Below the pieces are notes generated by a model that made no database searches, was not told the origin of the DNA, and saw only the letters and a list, made by a program, of their open reading frames with translations. DNA of 64,000 bases from Aldehydirespirator sp965220645 (GTDB lineage Bacteria > Actinomycetota > Acidimicrobiia > Acidimicrobiales > Aldehydirespiratoraceae), in the NCBI GenBank assembly GCA_965220645.1, contig OZ244836.1, positions 2,666,001 to 2,730,000 of the forward strand, in the 5' to 3' direction. A program made the position numbers and the translations under genes. Shown one piece after another: positions 8,338-16,460 of this stretch. Each line of letters begins with the position of its first letter. Position 1 is the first letter of the stretch.

Positions 8338-9475
8338 ATAGGAGCGTGGCATCGCCCCCACTGAGCTGTGCCCGCCGACCGGTCCTTGCACCGTTCACCT
8401 ACGAAAGGCAACGACATCATGATCACATTGGGAATCGACGCGCACAAGCGCACCCACACTGTTGTCGCGGTCGACGAGCTGGGCCGCCAGCTCGGCTGCC
8501 GCACCACCGGTGGCACCACCACCGCCGATCATCGGGCGCTGATCGGCTGGGCACAGGGGTTCGGAGCGGAGCGCACCTGGGCAGTCGAGGACTGCCGGCA
8601 GCTGTCGCGCCGCCTCGAGGCCGACATGCTCGCAGCAGGCGAGCGCATCGTGCGGGTCCCGCCCAAGCTGATGGCCCACGCCCGCGACGCGGCCCGCACC
8701 TATGGCAAGTCAGACCCCATAGACGCGCTCGCGGTGGCCCGCGCCGCGCAGCGCGAGCCCGATCTTCCCGCCGCGCACCTCGACGCTGCTTCCCGGGAGA
8801 TCCGGCTGCTGGTCGATCACCGAGATGACCTCGTGGCCGAGCGCACACGCTGCATAAACCGGCTGCGCTGGCACCTCCATGACATCGACCCCGCATTCGA
8901 CCCTCCAGCGGGCGCGTTGACGACCCGCAAGCACCTCGACGCCGCCCACAAGCGCGTCCAGGGCCTCGACACAGTCGTGGCGCGCATCGCCGCAGAGATC
9001 ATCGAGCGAATCCGCAGCCTCAACGCCATCATCGCCAGCCTCGGCGACGAACTCGACGCCCGAACCGCCCACGCCGCGCCGAACCTGCGCTCAGTGCACG
9101 GCGTGGGCCCGCTCACAGCAGCCAAGATCATCGGCGAGACCGCCGGCATCGGCCGGTTCCGCTCCCGGCACGCATACGCCCGCCACAACGGCACCGCCCC
9201 GCTGCCGGTCTGGTCTGCCAACACCCACCGGCACCGACTCAGCCGAGCCGGCAACCGCCAACTCAACGCCGCCATACACCGCATCGCGCTCACCCAGGCC
9301 AGCAACCACCCCCCAGCACGCCGCTTGCTGGACCGGCGAACCACCGGCGGCAACACCACCAAAGAAGCCATGAGAGTCCTCAAACGCCGACTCTCCGACG
9401 TCGTCTACCGAGCCCTCAACGCCGACGCCGCCCACCTCCAGGACCCCCAACTCCTAGCTGCTTGACACATAGGAG
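8338..9475 (+). mobile_element. IS110-family insertion sequence
   Basis: The element consists of an intact DEDD transposase gene plus short flanks. A 7-base identity, ATAGGAG, occurs at 8338-8344 and again at 9469-9475, just outside the gene. I use it as a tentative pair of end cores, since IS110 elements lack terminal inverted repeats and insert by short core sequences. If the left end lies further upstream, the leading non-coding part extends into 8190-8337. Members of this family encode a structured bridge RNA in a non-coding end. The segment before the gene can form GGACCGG (8318-8324) with CCGGTCC (8379-8385). The exact ends are uncertain. Confidence 0.6.
8419..9465 (+). CDS. IS110-family DEDD transposase
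   Basis: A 348-residue RNA-guided recombinase of the IS110 family. The N-terminal RuvC-like DEDD site is complete: Asp7 (GIDAHK), Glu57 (WAVEDC), Asp99 and Asp102 (KSDPIDALAVA). The C-terminal Transposase_20 domain contains a helix-hairpin-helix (SVHGVGPLTAAKIIGE) and the serine-containing block RLSRAGNRQLNAAI typical of the catalytic C-terminal part. The ATG at 8419 is preferred over the in-frame start 51 bases upstream because it begins with the family N-terminus MITLGIDAHK and follows a purine-rich stretch. There is no frameshift or stop, so the element may be active. Confidence 0.92.
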   Translation: MITLGIDAHKRTHTVVAVDELGRQLGCRTTGGTTTADHRALIGWAQGFGAERTWAVEDCRQLSRRLEADMLAAGERIVRVPPKLMAHARDAARTYGKSDPIDALAVARAAQREPDLPAAHLDAASREIRLLVDHRDDLVAERTRCINRLRWHLHDIDPAFDPPAGALTTRKHLDAAHKRVQGLDTVVARIAAEIIERIRSLNAIIASLGDELDARTAHAAPNLRSVHGVGPLTAAKIIGETAGIGRFRSRHAYARHNGTAPLPVWSANTHRHRLSRAGNRQLNAAIHRIALTQASNHPPARRLLDRRTTGGNTTKEAMRVLKRRLSDVVYRALNADAAHLQDPQLLAA

Positions 9476-9498
9476 AGATGGGACGCTGCCAAGCCTAA

Positions 9499-9538
9499 GG
9501 ACATGCGCGACCCTCTGGGGACATGCGCGACCCTCTGG
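9499..9538 (+). repeat. Perfect 20-bp tandem duplication
   Basis: GGACATGCGCGACCCTCTGG occurs twice without a gap, at 9499-9518 and 9519-9538, 24 bp beyond the presumed IS110 right end. It could be slippage, or a relic of the inverted-repeat end of another insertion sequence. Confidence 0.9.
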
Positions 9539-9723
9539 AACCAGTAGTTCAACGGGTAGACCTTCTGCAAGACGGGCGCGAGAGTGCCTTGGAATCTCAA
9601 CGGATCTTGAGGTATGGATCTGCGCACCCATCACGAAGAGCTGAACCGGTGTACGGGGAGGTTGGGCGGCCGGTCGGATACTCTCATTGCCACAACGCTG
9701 CAACCACGATCTGCGAGGTGGTC

Positions 9724-9912
9724 ATGGTCTTCATCAAGATTGAGGCGCTCGACAGAATACGGCGGCTGTTTGAGAAGCCCCCTCGGCAGATGGATGCGGA
9801 GATGGATCTTGAGATCGGCCGGGCTCGGCGGAACAGTGCCCAGCGAAGGCAGTCCAGCAAGGAGCGAGCTCAGCCAGGAGCGGAGCGGAAAGCTGCACAG
9901 GCCGATGACTGA
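9724..9912 (+). CDS. Small hypothetical protein
   Basis: A 62-codon open frame begins with ATG at 9724 behind GCGAGGTGGTC. The product is charged, with a short amphipathic start (MVFIKIEALDRIRRLFEKPP) and a Gln/Arg/Lys-rich tail. I do not recognise it. It lies in an otherwise gene-free stretch of about 550 bp between the IS110 element and the amidase gene, so it may be chance or debris. The rest of that stretch shows only the 20-bp tandem repeat. Confidence 0.25.
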   Translation: MVFIKIEALDRIRRLFEKPPRQMDAEMDLEIGRARRNSAQRRQSSKERAQPGAERKAAQADD

Positions 9913-10022
9913 GCAATTCGCCGGGCCGGCCTAAGGCATCGGTGATCGGGCGCTTCGGGGCGACGACCTAGGTTGGAGAACCCACCGGATCTCCGTCGCG
10001 TGCCTCGAATGAGCGGCAGGAC

Positions 10023-11540
10023 ATGAGCGATAGTCGTTACTGGTCCGCTACTGAGTGCGTGACTGCCCTGCGTCGCGGCGACGTCAGCTCCATCGAACTC
10101 GTCGATGCTGCCATTGCCCGCATCGAGGCCGTGAATCCTCGCTTCAACATCGTGGTGGCTTCCGACTTCGAGCGGGCCCGCTCGAAAGCAATTGCCGCTG
10201 ATGAGGCACTGCTTGCTAGCCACCCTGTCGGTCCGCTCCACGGCTTGCCGATCACCGTCAAGGACTCGTTCGAGACATCCGGCCTGGTAACGACCTGCGG
10301 AGCAGCGGAGCTCCGCGACCACGTGCCGGAGGCCGACGCGGTGGCAGTGGAACGCCTCGCCGCAGCCGGTGCCATCGTCTTGGGCAAGACCAACGTCCCG
10401 CGGTTCCTAGCCGACTGGCAGAGCCACAACGACGTCTACGGACTGACCAGGAACCCATGGGAGCCAGAACGGACCGTAGGTGGCTCCTCCGGTGGCGCGG
10501 CGGCTGCACTGGCAGCAGGACTTGTCCCTCTCGAAATCGGCAGCGATGTCGGCGGCTCCATCCGCATACCGGCTCACTTCTGCGGCGTGTACGGCCACAA
10601 GTCGTCACACGGCATCGTCCCGCTGGGCGGACACCTATTGGGTCCGCCGGGGAGACTCCCAGCTCCCGACCTCCTCGTGGCCGGCCCGATGGCGCGCTCG
10701 CCGCAGGACCTCAGCCTTGCGCTGGAGTTGACCGCCGGGGCCGACACCTTGAACTCAACTGGTTGGGGCCGAGAGTTGACTCAGCCGCGTGGACGCGACC
10801 TCACAGATCTGCGCATTGGATACTGGTTCGACGATCCGCGGTCTCCGCTGGAGGGAGCCGTACGCGCCGAGCTCGAAGCAACCGTCGAGGCGCTCGACTC
10901 CAGGACGAACGTCGTGGAGATCGACATCCCCTTCACCCTCGACGAGATCCTCGAGATCTACGTTCCACTCCTGGTGCCGATCTTCTCCGAAGTAGAGCCG
11001 GCACCGGTTCGGTATCTCGCGAGAGCGGCCGGTGCCGCCCTCCCCGTCTTGAGGCTGTGCAAGCGGCTGGGGTACAGCCTCGACCCGGTACGAGCGGGCT
11101 CACTAGCCGGGGCGGGACTGTCGCATCGAGGTTGGCTCGCTCTCGACGAGCGCCGTACGAGGCTGCGGTGGGCGTGCCGCAAGCTGTTCAGCGAAGTCGA
11201 CGTGCTGCTCACGCCAGTGGCGGCGTTCGCAGCACCCCATCACCACACCACGGGCAACAAGTACACGCGGTCACTCCGGGTCGACGACAAGCGGCGCCCC
11301 TACACTGACCATCTCTCCTGGACCGCACTCGCCACCACTGCCTACCTTCCCGCCACCAGCGCACCCGTCGGAGTCACTCCGGAGGGCCTGCCGGTGAACG
11401 TGCAGATCATCGGTGACTACCTTGACGACCAAGCCACCATCAAGTTCGCCGAACTCCTCGCCGAGGTTCGCGGAGGCTTCCAGCCGCCGCCTAGTGCCCC
11501 CTGGCCCAGCGTTGAGGTTCACAGCGAGGGAGGCAGTTGA
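10023..11540 (+). CDS. Amidase-signature family hydrolase
   Basis: A 505-residue amidase-signature enzyme that hydrolyses a carboxamide to acid plus ammonia or amine. The Ser-cisSer-Lys triad is intact: Lys80 (LPITVKDSFE), cis-Ser155 in VGGSSGGAAAA, and nucleophile Ser179 in GSDVGGSIRIPA. The C-terminal part resembles fatty-acid-amide-hydrolase-like actinobacterial amidases, but the substrate is unknown. Its stop codon TGA (11538-11540) touches a truncated SDR start, so this gene was probably once translationally coupled to an SDR gene. It is unlike the second amidase at 27.5 kb, which sits in a transporter cluster. Confidence 0.9.
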   Translation: MSDSRYWSATECVTALRRGDVSSIELVDAAIARIEAVNPRFNIVVASDFERARSKAIAADEALLASHPVGPLHGLPITVKDSFETSGLVTTCGAAELRDHVPEADAVAVERLAAAGAIVLGKTNVPRFLADWQSHNDVYGLTRNPWEPERTVGGSSGGAAAALAAGLVPLEIGSDVGGSIRIPAHFCGVYGHKSSHGIVPLGGHLLGPPGRLPAPDLLVAGPMARSPQDLSLALELTAGADTLNSTGWGRELTQPRGRDLTDLRIGYWFDDPRSPLEGAVRAELEATVEALDSRTNVVEIDIPFTLDEILEIYVPLLVPIFSEVEPAPVRYLARAAGAALPVLRLCKRLGYSLDPVRAGSLAGAGLSHRGWLALDERRTRLRWACRKLFSEVDVLLTPVAAFAAPHHHTTGNKYTRSLRVDDKRRPYTDHLSWTALATTAYLPATSAPVGVTPEGLPVNVQIIGDYLDDQATIKFAELLAEVRGGFQPPPSAPWPSVEVHSEGGS

Positions 11541-11606
11541 GTACCAACCGCGATCGTGACCGGAGGAGCTAGAGGACTTGGTCGGATCTACTGCGTGGCG
11601 CTGGCC
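11541..11606 (+). pseudogene. 5' fragment of a short-chain dehydrogenase gene
   Basis: These 22 codons align without gaps to the first 22 codons of the intact SDR gene at 15683, with 7 mismatches in 66 bases, six of them silent. The encoded stub reads VPTAIVTGGARGLGRIYCVA, the Rossmann TGxxxGxG start of an SDR. The start codon is GTA instead of GTG. Homology also includes the GGAGGCAG ribosome site inside the end of the amidase gene. It stops at 11606, where a 9-bp inverted repeat lies. The fragment marks the left edge of the hen1-pnkp insertion. Confidence 0.85.
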
Positions 11607-11628
11607 GTCCGCACCACGCGGCCAGCGC
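11598..11628 (+). repeat. 9-bp inverted repeat at insertion junction
   Basis: GCGCTGGCC (11598-11606) and GGCCAGCGC (11620-11628) form a perfect stem with a 13-base loop. The left arm is the last piece of SDR homology and the right arm lies before the end of pnkp. It may also act as a terminator between the convergent amidase and pnkp genes, although no T run follows. Confidence 0.7.
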
Positions 11629-11636
11629 GGTCGCGA

Positions 11637-14189
11637 CTAGAGACGAGGGTCGATGGGCTCGCTCTCGAGTGCGAGCACGCCGAAGACGCACTCGTGCACG
11701 CGGGCGAGGTGCTCGTTGGCTACGAACCGGTCGAGGGCCTCGATTCCGAGAGCGAACTCGCGTCGGGCCAGTGACGACTTGCGGCCGAGCGACCGCTGTC
11801 GCAGCCGGTTGAGATTCGCAGGTTCGAGATACTCGGGGCCGTAGATGATGCGCAGGTACTCGCGGCCCCGGCACTTGACGCCGGGCAGGACGAACCCACG
11901 CTTGGTGCTCACGACCGGTTGCGCGGGCTTGACGACCACCCCTTCGCTGCCGCCATCGGTCAGCGAATGCCACCAGTTCGTAGCCTGCTGCACCGACGTG
12001 TCGTCGCTCAGGTCGACGAACAGCCGGTCGGTGCGGCGAAGTGTCTCGGGTTCGACGTCCACAAGCGGATCTATCTGTTCGAGATGCCAGCGATGGGGTC
12101 GGCGAGCCAGCACCTCCCCCTCCGCCGCGAGGATCTGGAACGGGGCGATTTCGATGCCGTCTGTGCCGTCCACATCCCAGCAGTAGTGCCGGTACGCATC
12201 GATGAAGGCCTCGACATTCCTGGCTCGGCTGGCGGTGCGCGTTGCAAGATCCTCGACGTCCGCGCCGCGCCTCGTCGCGTCGGCCATCAACGTGCCTGCG
12301 GCCTCGAGCGCTGCCGTGCCCGCGGCGCCGGTTGCGGCGTACAGCTGATGGATCAGAGAGGCTGCTTTGGCCGACCACGGCAATACCTCTGCATCGAGAA
12401 CGAGCCAATCGGTGCTGAGGCGATCCCATAGCCCCGTCTCGGCAGCCGCCCCGCGGACGCGATCGAGAAGGGCACCCGTCAGCGCAGCCTCGCCGAAGAA
12501 GGGCCTGCCGGTGCGAGTGACGATGACGCCGGCCTCGGCATTGGTGATGCCGAAGCGCGAATGGGCTGCGTCGGCGTTCCGGGCGACAACGAGCACAGCT
12601 CGCGAACCCATGTGCTTTTCTTGGACCACGACTTCGTCGACACCGGCTCGGCGGAAGTACGAGAACACCTCGTCGGGATGCTCGAGACAGTCGTCGCGGC
12701 CCGAGGCAGCCGCGGGTGCCATGGTCGGAGGCAGGTGGACAAGCCATCGCGGGTCGGCCGCGAAGCGGCTCATGACTTCGAGGGCGGCGCTTGACCGCTC
12801 AGCCTCGATCCTCACACGACCCGCCAGCGTCGTCTCGACATGATGCTTGCCCAGCACGTCGCTGACATCGAGCAGCAGCGATAGCCGCGACGGCGCGTTC
12901 GCTGCGGAGTCGACTGGCCGGATCGGCTCATAGTGCTGGGCGACTGCGGGCACCGAGACCAGGTCGCGCTCCGGCCAGCGCAGTGCCGTCAGCTCCCCTC
13001 CGAAGACCGCTCCGGTGTCGACGCAGATCGTGTTGTTGACCCATGCCGGCACTGGCACCGGCGTGTGGCCGTAGACGACGGCGGCTTCGCCGCGGTAGTC
13101 CTCGGCCCACGGGTACCGCACCGGCAGCCCGAACTCGTCGGTCTCGCCATCCGTGTCGCCGTACAGGGCGAGGTCTCGCACGCGTCCCGAGGAGCGCCCG
13201 TGATACCGCTCGGGGAGGCCGGCGTGAGCAACCACCAAGCGGCCGCCATCGAGCACGTAGTGGCTGATGAGGCTGTCGATGAACTCGGCGACTCGTTCTG
13301 TGAACTCTGGGGCGCTGAGTTGAAGCTGTTCGAGAGACTCGGCCAGCCCGTGGCTGACCGTGACGTTGCGTCCCGCGATGGCCCGACGCAGCTTGACCTC
13401 ATGGTTGCCCGCGATGCAGAGAGCACTGCCCGCAGCCACCATGGACATGACAAGGTCGAGCACTTCGGCGACACCGGGGCCGCGGTCGACAAGATCGCCG
13501 AGAAAGATCGCTCGGCGACCCTCTGGATGTGCGACGGGGTCGACAGCCGTGTCGTAGCCCAACCGATCGAGCAGACTCAACAGTTCGGCATGGCAGCCAT
13601 GAACATCGCCGATGATGTCGAACGGGCCGCTGTCGTCGCGGCGATCGCTCCAGATCCTGGTGCGAACCACCTCGACTGAGTCGAGTTCTTCTGTCGAGCC
13701 GAGCGTGTAGACCCTCGTGAAGCGTTCCTTGCGCAGCCGCTTGGCGCTGCGGCGGAGCGTGTCGTGCTGACGCTTTATGGCGTGCGGGGGTGTTCGACGA
13801 TCTTGGCGATGTTCGTTGTGTTCGAGGCACGCGGCCAGGGGAAGATCGAAGACGATGGCGGTCGCGAGCACGTCCCATCGGCGTGCGAGCTCGACGATGG
13901 ACTTGCGGTCCTCGGGCTTCGCGTTGGTTGCGTCGATCACGGTGAGACGGCCGATCTCGAGGCGCTTGTCGACAATGGAGTGAAGCAGCTCGAAGGCTGC
14001 CGCGGTGACTGATTGGTCGGTCTCGTCGTCGCTGACAAGGGCTCGGCATTGGTCGCTCGACACGACTTCAGTGGAGGCGAAGTGCTTGCGGGCGAACGTC
14101 GACTTGCCCGAGCCGGATGCGCCGCAGAGCGCTACGAGCCCGACTTCGGGAACCTCGATGCGGGTGAGTGAGCGTCTCACGGGAACCAT
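11637..14189 (-). CDS. pnkp: Polynucleotide kinase-phosphatase-ligase of bacterial RNA repair
   Basis: An 850-residue three-domain enzyme that heals and helps seal broken RNA. Domain 1 (about 1-170) is a 5'-kinase with P-loop GASGSGKST at 23-31. Domain 2 (about 185-450) is a metallophosphatase with GDVHGC, GDLVDRG, GNHE and GHTPVP motifs, removing 2',3'-cyclic and 3' phosphates. Domain 3 is a ligase-type adenylyltransferase with nucleotidyl lysine Lys525 in EKHMGSRAVLV and a C-terminal ligase motif VVVKPA. Bacterial Pnkp forms a heterotetramer with Hen1, which activates the ligase. The gene starts one base after the hen1 stop, on the same strand. The family repairs ribotoxin-cut tRNAs. It appears complete. 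Confidence 0.95.
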   Translation of the reverse strand: MVPVRRSLTRIEVPEVGLVALCGASGSGKSTFARKHFASTEVVSSDQCRALVSDDETDQSVTAAAFELLHSIVDKRLEIGRLTVIDATNAKPEDRKSIVELARRWDVLATAIVFDLPLAACLEHNEHRQDRRTPPHAIKRQHDTLRRSAKRLRKERFTRVYTLGSTEELDSVEVVRTRIWSDRRDDSGPFDIIGDVHGCHAELLSLLDRLGYDTAVDPVAHPEGRRAIFLGDLVDRGPGVAEVLDLVMSMVAAGSALCIAGNHEVKLRRAIAGRNVTVSHGLAESLEQLQLSAPEFTERVAEFIDSLISHYVLDGGRLVVAHAGLPERYHGRSSGRVRDLALYGDTDGETDEFGLPVRYPWAEDYRGEAAVVYGHTPVPVPAWVNNTICVDTGAVFGGELTALRWPERDLVSVPAVAQHYEPIRPVDSAANAPSRLSLLLDVSDVLGKHHVETTLAGRVRIEAERSSAALEVMSRFAADPRWLVHLPPTMAPAAASGRDDCLEHPDEVFSYFRRAGVDEVVVQEKHMGSRAVLVVARNADAAHSRFGITNAEAGVIVTRTGRPFFGEAALTGALLDRVRGAAAETGLWDRLSTDWLVLDAEVLPWSAKAASLIHQLYAATGAAGTAALEAAGTLMADATRRGADVEDLATRTASRARNVEAFIDAYRHYCWDVDGTDGIEIAPFQILAAEGEVLARRPHRWHLEQIDPLVDVEPETLRRTDRLFVDLSDDTSVQQATNWWHSLTDGGSEGVVVKPAQPVVSTKRGFVLPGVKCRGREYLRIIYGPEYLEPANLNRLRQRSLGRKSSLARREFALGIEALDRFVANEHLARVHECVFGVLALESEPIDPRL

Positions 14190-14190
14190 C

Positions 14191-15582
14191 TCATCGGCTG
14201 AACACCGCCATCTGTGTCGGTGGCCCGTGGACCGGGTCGACCGGGCCGATGCCGCTGATCTCGACGCCGTAGCCGAAACGCTCCGAGATGCCGCTGGTCC
14301 ACGCTTGGAACTCGCTGCGGGTCCATTCGAAGCGATGATCGTCGTGGCGCAAGCCCCTGGCGTCGAGGTGGTCGAAGTTCGCGTTGTACTCGCGATTCGG
14401 AGTGGTCAGCACAACTGACGCTGCGGAGATGTGGCCGAACACGACTTCGGCGAACACATCGAGGCGTTCACTGTCGAGGTGCTCGACGACCTCCACAACC
14501 GTCGCTACATCGAAGCCCTGCAATCGGGAATCGGTGTACGTCAATGCCCCCTGCAACAGTTGGACCTGTTCCCGGCGGCGCTCAGACATCCTGTCGAGCT
14601 TCAGGCGCTTCTCGGCTCGCTTGAGCGCCCCGATCGATGCGTCGACTCCCACTGTGTGCGTCACTGCGGGCTCGACGGTCAGCCGCTGAAGCAGCCGGCC
14701 TTCGCCGCATCCGAGATCGACAACCCTTCCCGCCCCGACGCGGCGGACAGCCTCGAGCACTGCGTCGAGCCGCTGTTCGCCCAGGCGGATCGGCAGTTCG
14801 GTCGCCTGCTCGGCCTCGTCGCGTTGGGCGTCGAGGAGGTCGGTGTCCTCGCCAGCGTCGGCAAGTCGGGCCAGAGCCTCCCGGGTGAATTCGGGAAGAC
14901 GCAGGTACCGGCGCGTGATCAGGTCGGACTCGGGATGGGACCCGAGCCAGTCGCCACCTCGTAGCAGCAGCTTGTCGACCTCGTCGGGACCGATCCAGTA
15001 GTGCTTGGCGTCGTCGAGCACCGGAAGCAGCACGAAGAGATGCTCCAAGGCGGACCGCACGGTTTGCCGGCCGATCAATCGAGCCGACACGTAGGGGCTG
15101 TCTCCCCACGCAGGAAATTCGGAGTCCAGCGCGATGGGCGCGCACTCCACCTCGTAGCCCAACGGGCTGAACAGGCGCCGCAGTACTTCCTGCCCGCCGC
15201 GCCGCAGGGGCAGCACCGGCAGGCCGATCTCAAGAGCGAGCGGCTGCGCAACCAGTTCGGGCCGATCGTGACAGGTGCCTCTCAATGCCGTGCGAAACAG
15301 GCGGCCGAGCGCAACGCTCAACATCGACGATGCCGCATACGGCCGATCATTCAAGTAGGGCTCCAGGCCCTGGGCCCGGCCGGGCTTGCGATGGCGTGTT
15401 CCGCCGAGAGGGTCGACCTCGACATACGTCGTCGCCGTGCAACGCTGCGCAGTGGCCTCCGGGTAGAAGACATGGGCGCGCCCGAACCCGACATCGATCG
15501 AGCGCACACGATCGGGGTGCTTGTGCAGCAAGTAACCCAAGTCGGTGGCGACAGGCGTCGTCGAGGTCAGCGAAACCAACAT
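14191..15582 (-). CDS. hen1: 3'-terminal RNA ribose 2'-O-methyltransferase Hen1
   Basis: Partner of Pnkp. It methylates the 2'-OH at the repaired 3' end before ligation, making the sealed RNA resistant to being cut again. The ATG at 15582 gives the typical bacterial Hen1 N-terminus (MLVSLTSTTPVATDLGYLLH, then FGRAHVFYPEA), so I chose it over an upstream in-frame start. The 463-residue protein has an N-terminal ligase-activating domain (about 1-240) and a C-terminal Rossmann methyltransferase with VVDLGCGEGRLL. The metal-binding EVVEHL with a downstream His and the LTTPNREYN block are also present. hen1 is first and pnkp second in a two-gene operon. The region before hen1 shows no obvious ribosome site. 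Confidence 0.94.
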   Translation of the reverse strand: MLVSLTSTTPVATDLGYLLHKHPDRVRSIDVGFGRAHVFYPEATAQRCTATTYVEVDPLGGTRHRKPGRAQGLEPYLNDRPYAASSMLSVALGRLFRTALRGTCHDRPELVAQPLALEIGLPVLPLRRGGQEVLRRLFSPLGYEVECAPIALDSEFPAWGDSPYVSARLIGRQTVRSALEHLFVLLPVLDDAKHYWIGPDEVDKLLLRGGDWLGSHPESDLITRRYLRLPEFTREALARLADAGEDTDLLDAQRDEAEQATELPIRLGEQRLDAVLEAVRRVGAGRVVDLGCGEGRLLQRLTVEPAVTHTVGVDASIGALKRAEKRLKLDRMSERRREQVQLLQGALTYTDSRLQGFDVATVVEVVEHLDSERLDVFAEVVFGHISAASVVLTTPNREYNANFDHLDARGLRHDDHRFEWTRSEFQAWTSGISERFGYGVEISGIGPVDPVHGPPTQMAVFSR

Positions 15583-15682
15583 GTGCTGGCCATTCAATCC
15601 ACGGCATGCGCCGATCGCACGGCTCCTTCCTGTCGCGTGTCGTACATTTGACTTGGGGACCACCGACGTTGGAGGCAGCCCA

Positions 15683-16417
15683 GTGCCGACTGCAATCGTG
15701 ACCGGAGGAGCTAGAGGACTCGGCCGGGTCTACTGCGTGGCGCTGGCCGGCGCAGGGTTCGACATCGTCGTGGCCGACCTGCTCGACTCCCAAGAGGCCG
15801 TCGACGAGATCGACGCCGGCGGCGGCCGGGCGATCAGTTGCCGCACCGACATCAGCTCCGCGGCAGACAACGAAGCTCTGGCCGCAGCCGCAGCCGACGC
15901 GTTCGGCACGATCGACGTTCTGATCAACAACGCCGCGTACTACTCACAGATCACCCGTGGCCCGTTCAACGAGGTGTCCCTACAGGACTGGGACCGGACC
16001 TTCGAGATCAACGTTCGAGGCGCCTGGCTTGCCTGCTGCGCCGTCTACCCCTACATGAAGAAGCAAGGATCGGGCAAGATCATCAACATCTCCTCCACCA
16101 CGTGCTTCAAGGGCACGGTCGGCTTCCCTCACTACGTGGCGAGCAAGAGCGCGATAGTCGGCTTGACCCGTTGCCTGGCCCAAGAGCTCGGTCCGGACGG
16201 GATAACGGTCAACACCGTGACCCCTGACCTGATCCCCGATCCGTCGCTGCGTCCCTCGGACGCCGCCAGCGATCAGTTCGTGGTTGCCGGGCGTGCCATC
16301 AAGCGCACCCAGGTACCCGATGACATGGTCGGCACGCTCCTGTACCTCGCCGGCCGCGGCTCAGACTTCGTGACCGGCCAGAACATCGTGGTGAACGGGG
16401 GCGCCTTCTGCCATTAG
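15683..16417 (+). CDS. Short-chain dehydrogenase/reductase
   Basis: A 244-residue classical SDR that oxidises or reduces a carbonyl/alcohol with NAD(P). The start is GTG at 15683 with ribosome site GGAGGCAG seven bases ahead; a longer in-frame reading from 15545 would overlap hen1 and lacks homology. Visible motifs are the cofactor loop TGGARGLG, the Asp after beta-2 (VVADLL) that suggests NAD, NNAA, and the catalytic Ser-Tyr-Lys in INISSTT and HYVASKSA. Its first 22 codons are duplicated, with divergence, at 11541-11606 directly behind the amidase, so this gene or its ancestor once followed the amidase. Substrate unknown. Confidence 0.9.
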   Translation: MPTAIVTGGARGLGRVYCVALAGAGFDIVVADLLDSQEAVDEIDAGGGRAISCRTDISSAADNEALAAAAADAFGTIDVLINNAAYYSQITRGPFNEVSLQDWDRTFEINVRGAWLACCAVYPYMKKQGSGKIINISSTTCFKGTVGFPHYVASKSAIVGLTRCLAQELGPDGITVNTVTPDLIPDPSLRPSDAASDQFVVAGRAIKRTQVPDDMVGTLLYLAGRGSDFVTGQNIVVNGGAFCH

Positions 16418-16460
16418 AGCATGCGCTGCTGGACGCTGAAGGGCCAACCACCGCCCTCGG

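Noticed and set aside
11556..11774. A plus-strand protein starting in the SDR stub and running into pnkp
   Set aside because: Only the first 17 codons are SDR-like; the rest is antisense to the end of pnkp.
15545..15682. Upstream extension of the SDR gene
   Set aside because: It overlaps hen1 and lacks homology. The GTG at 15683 has a good ribosome site and the family N-terminus.
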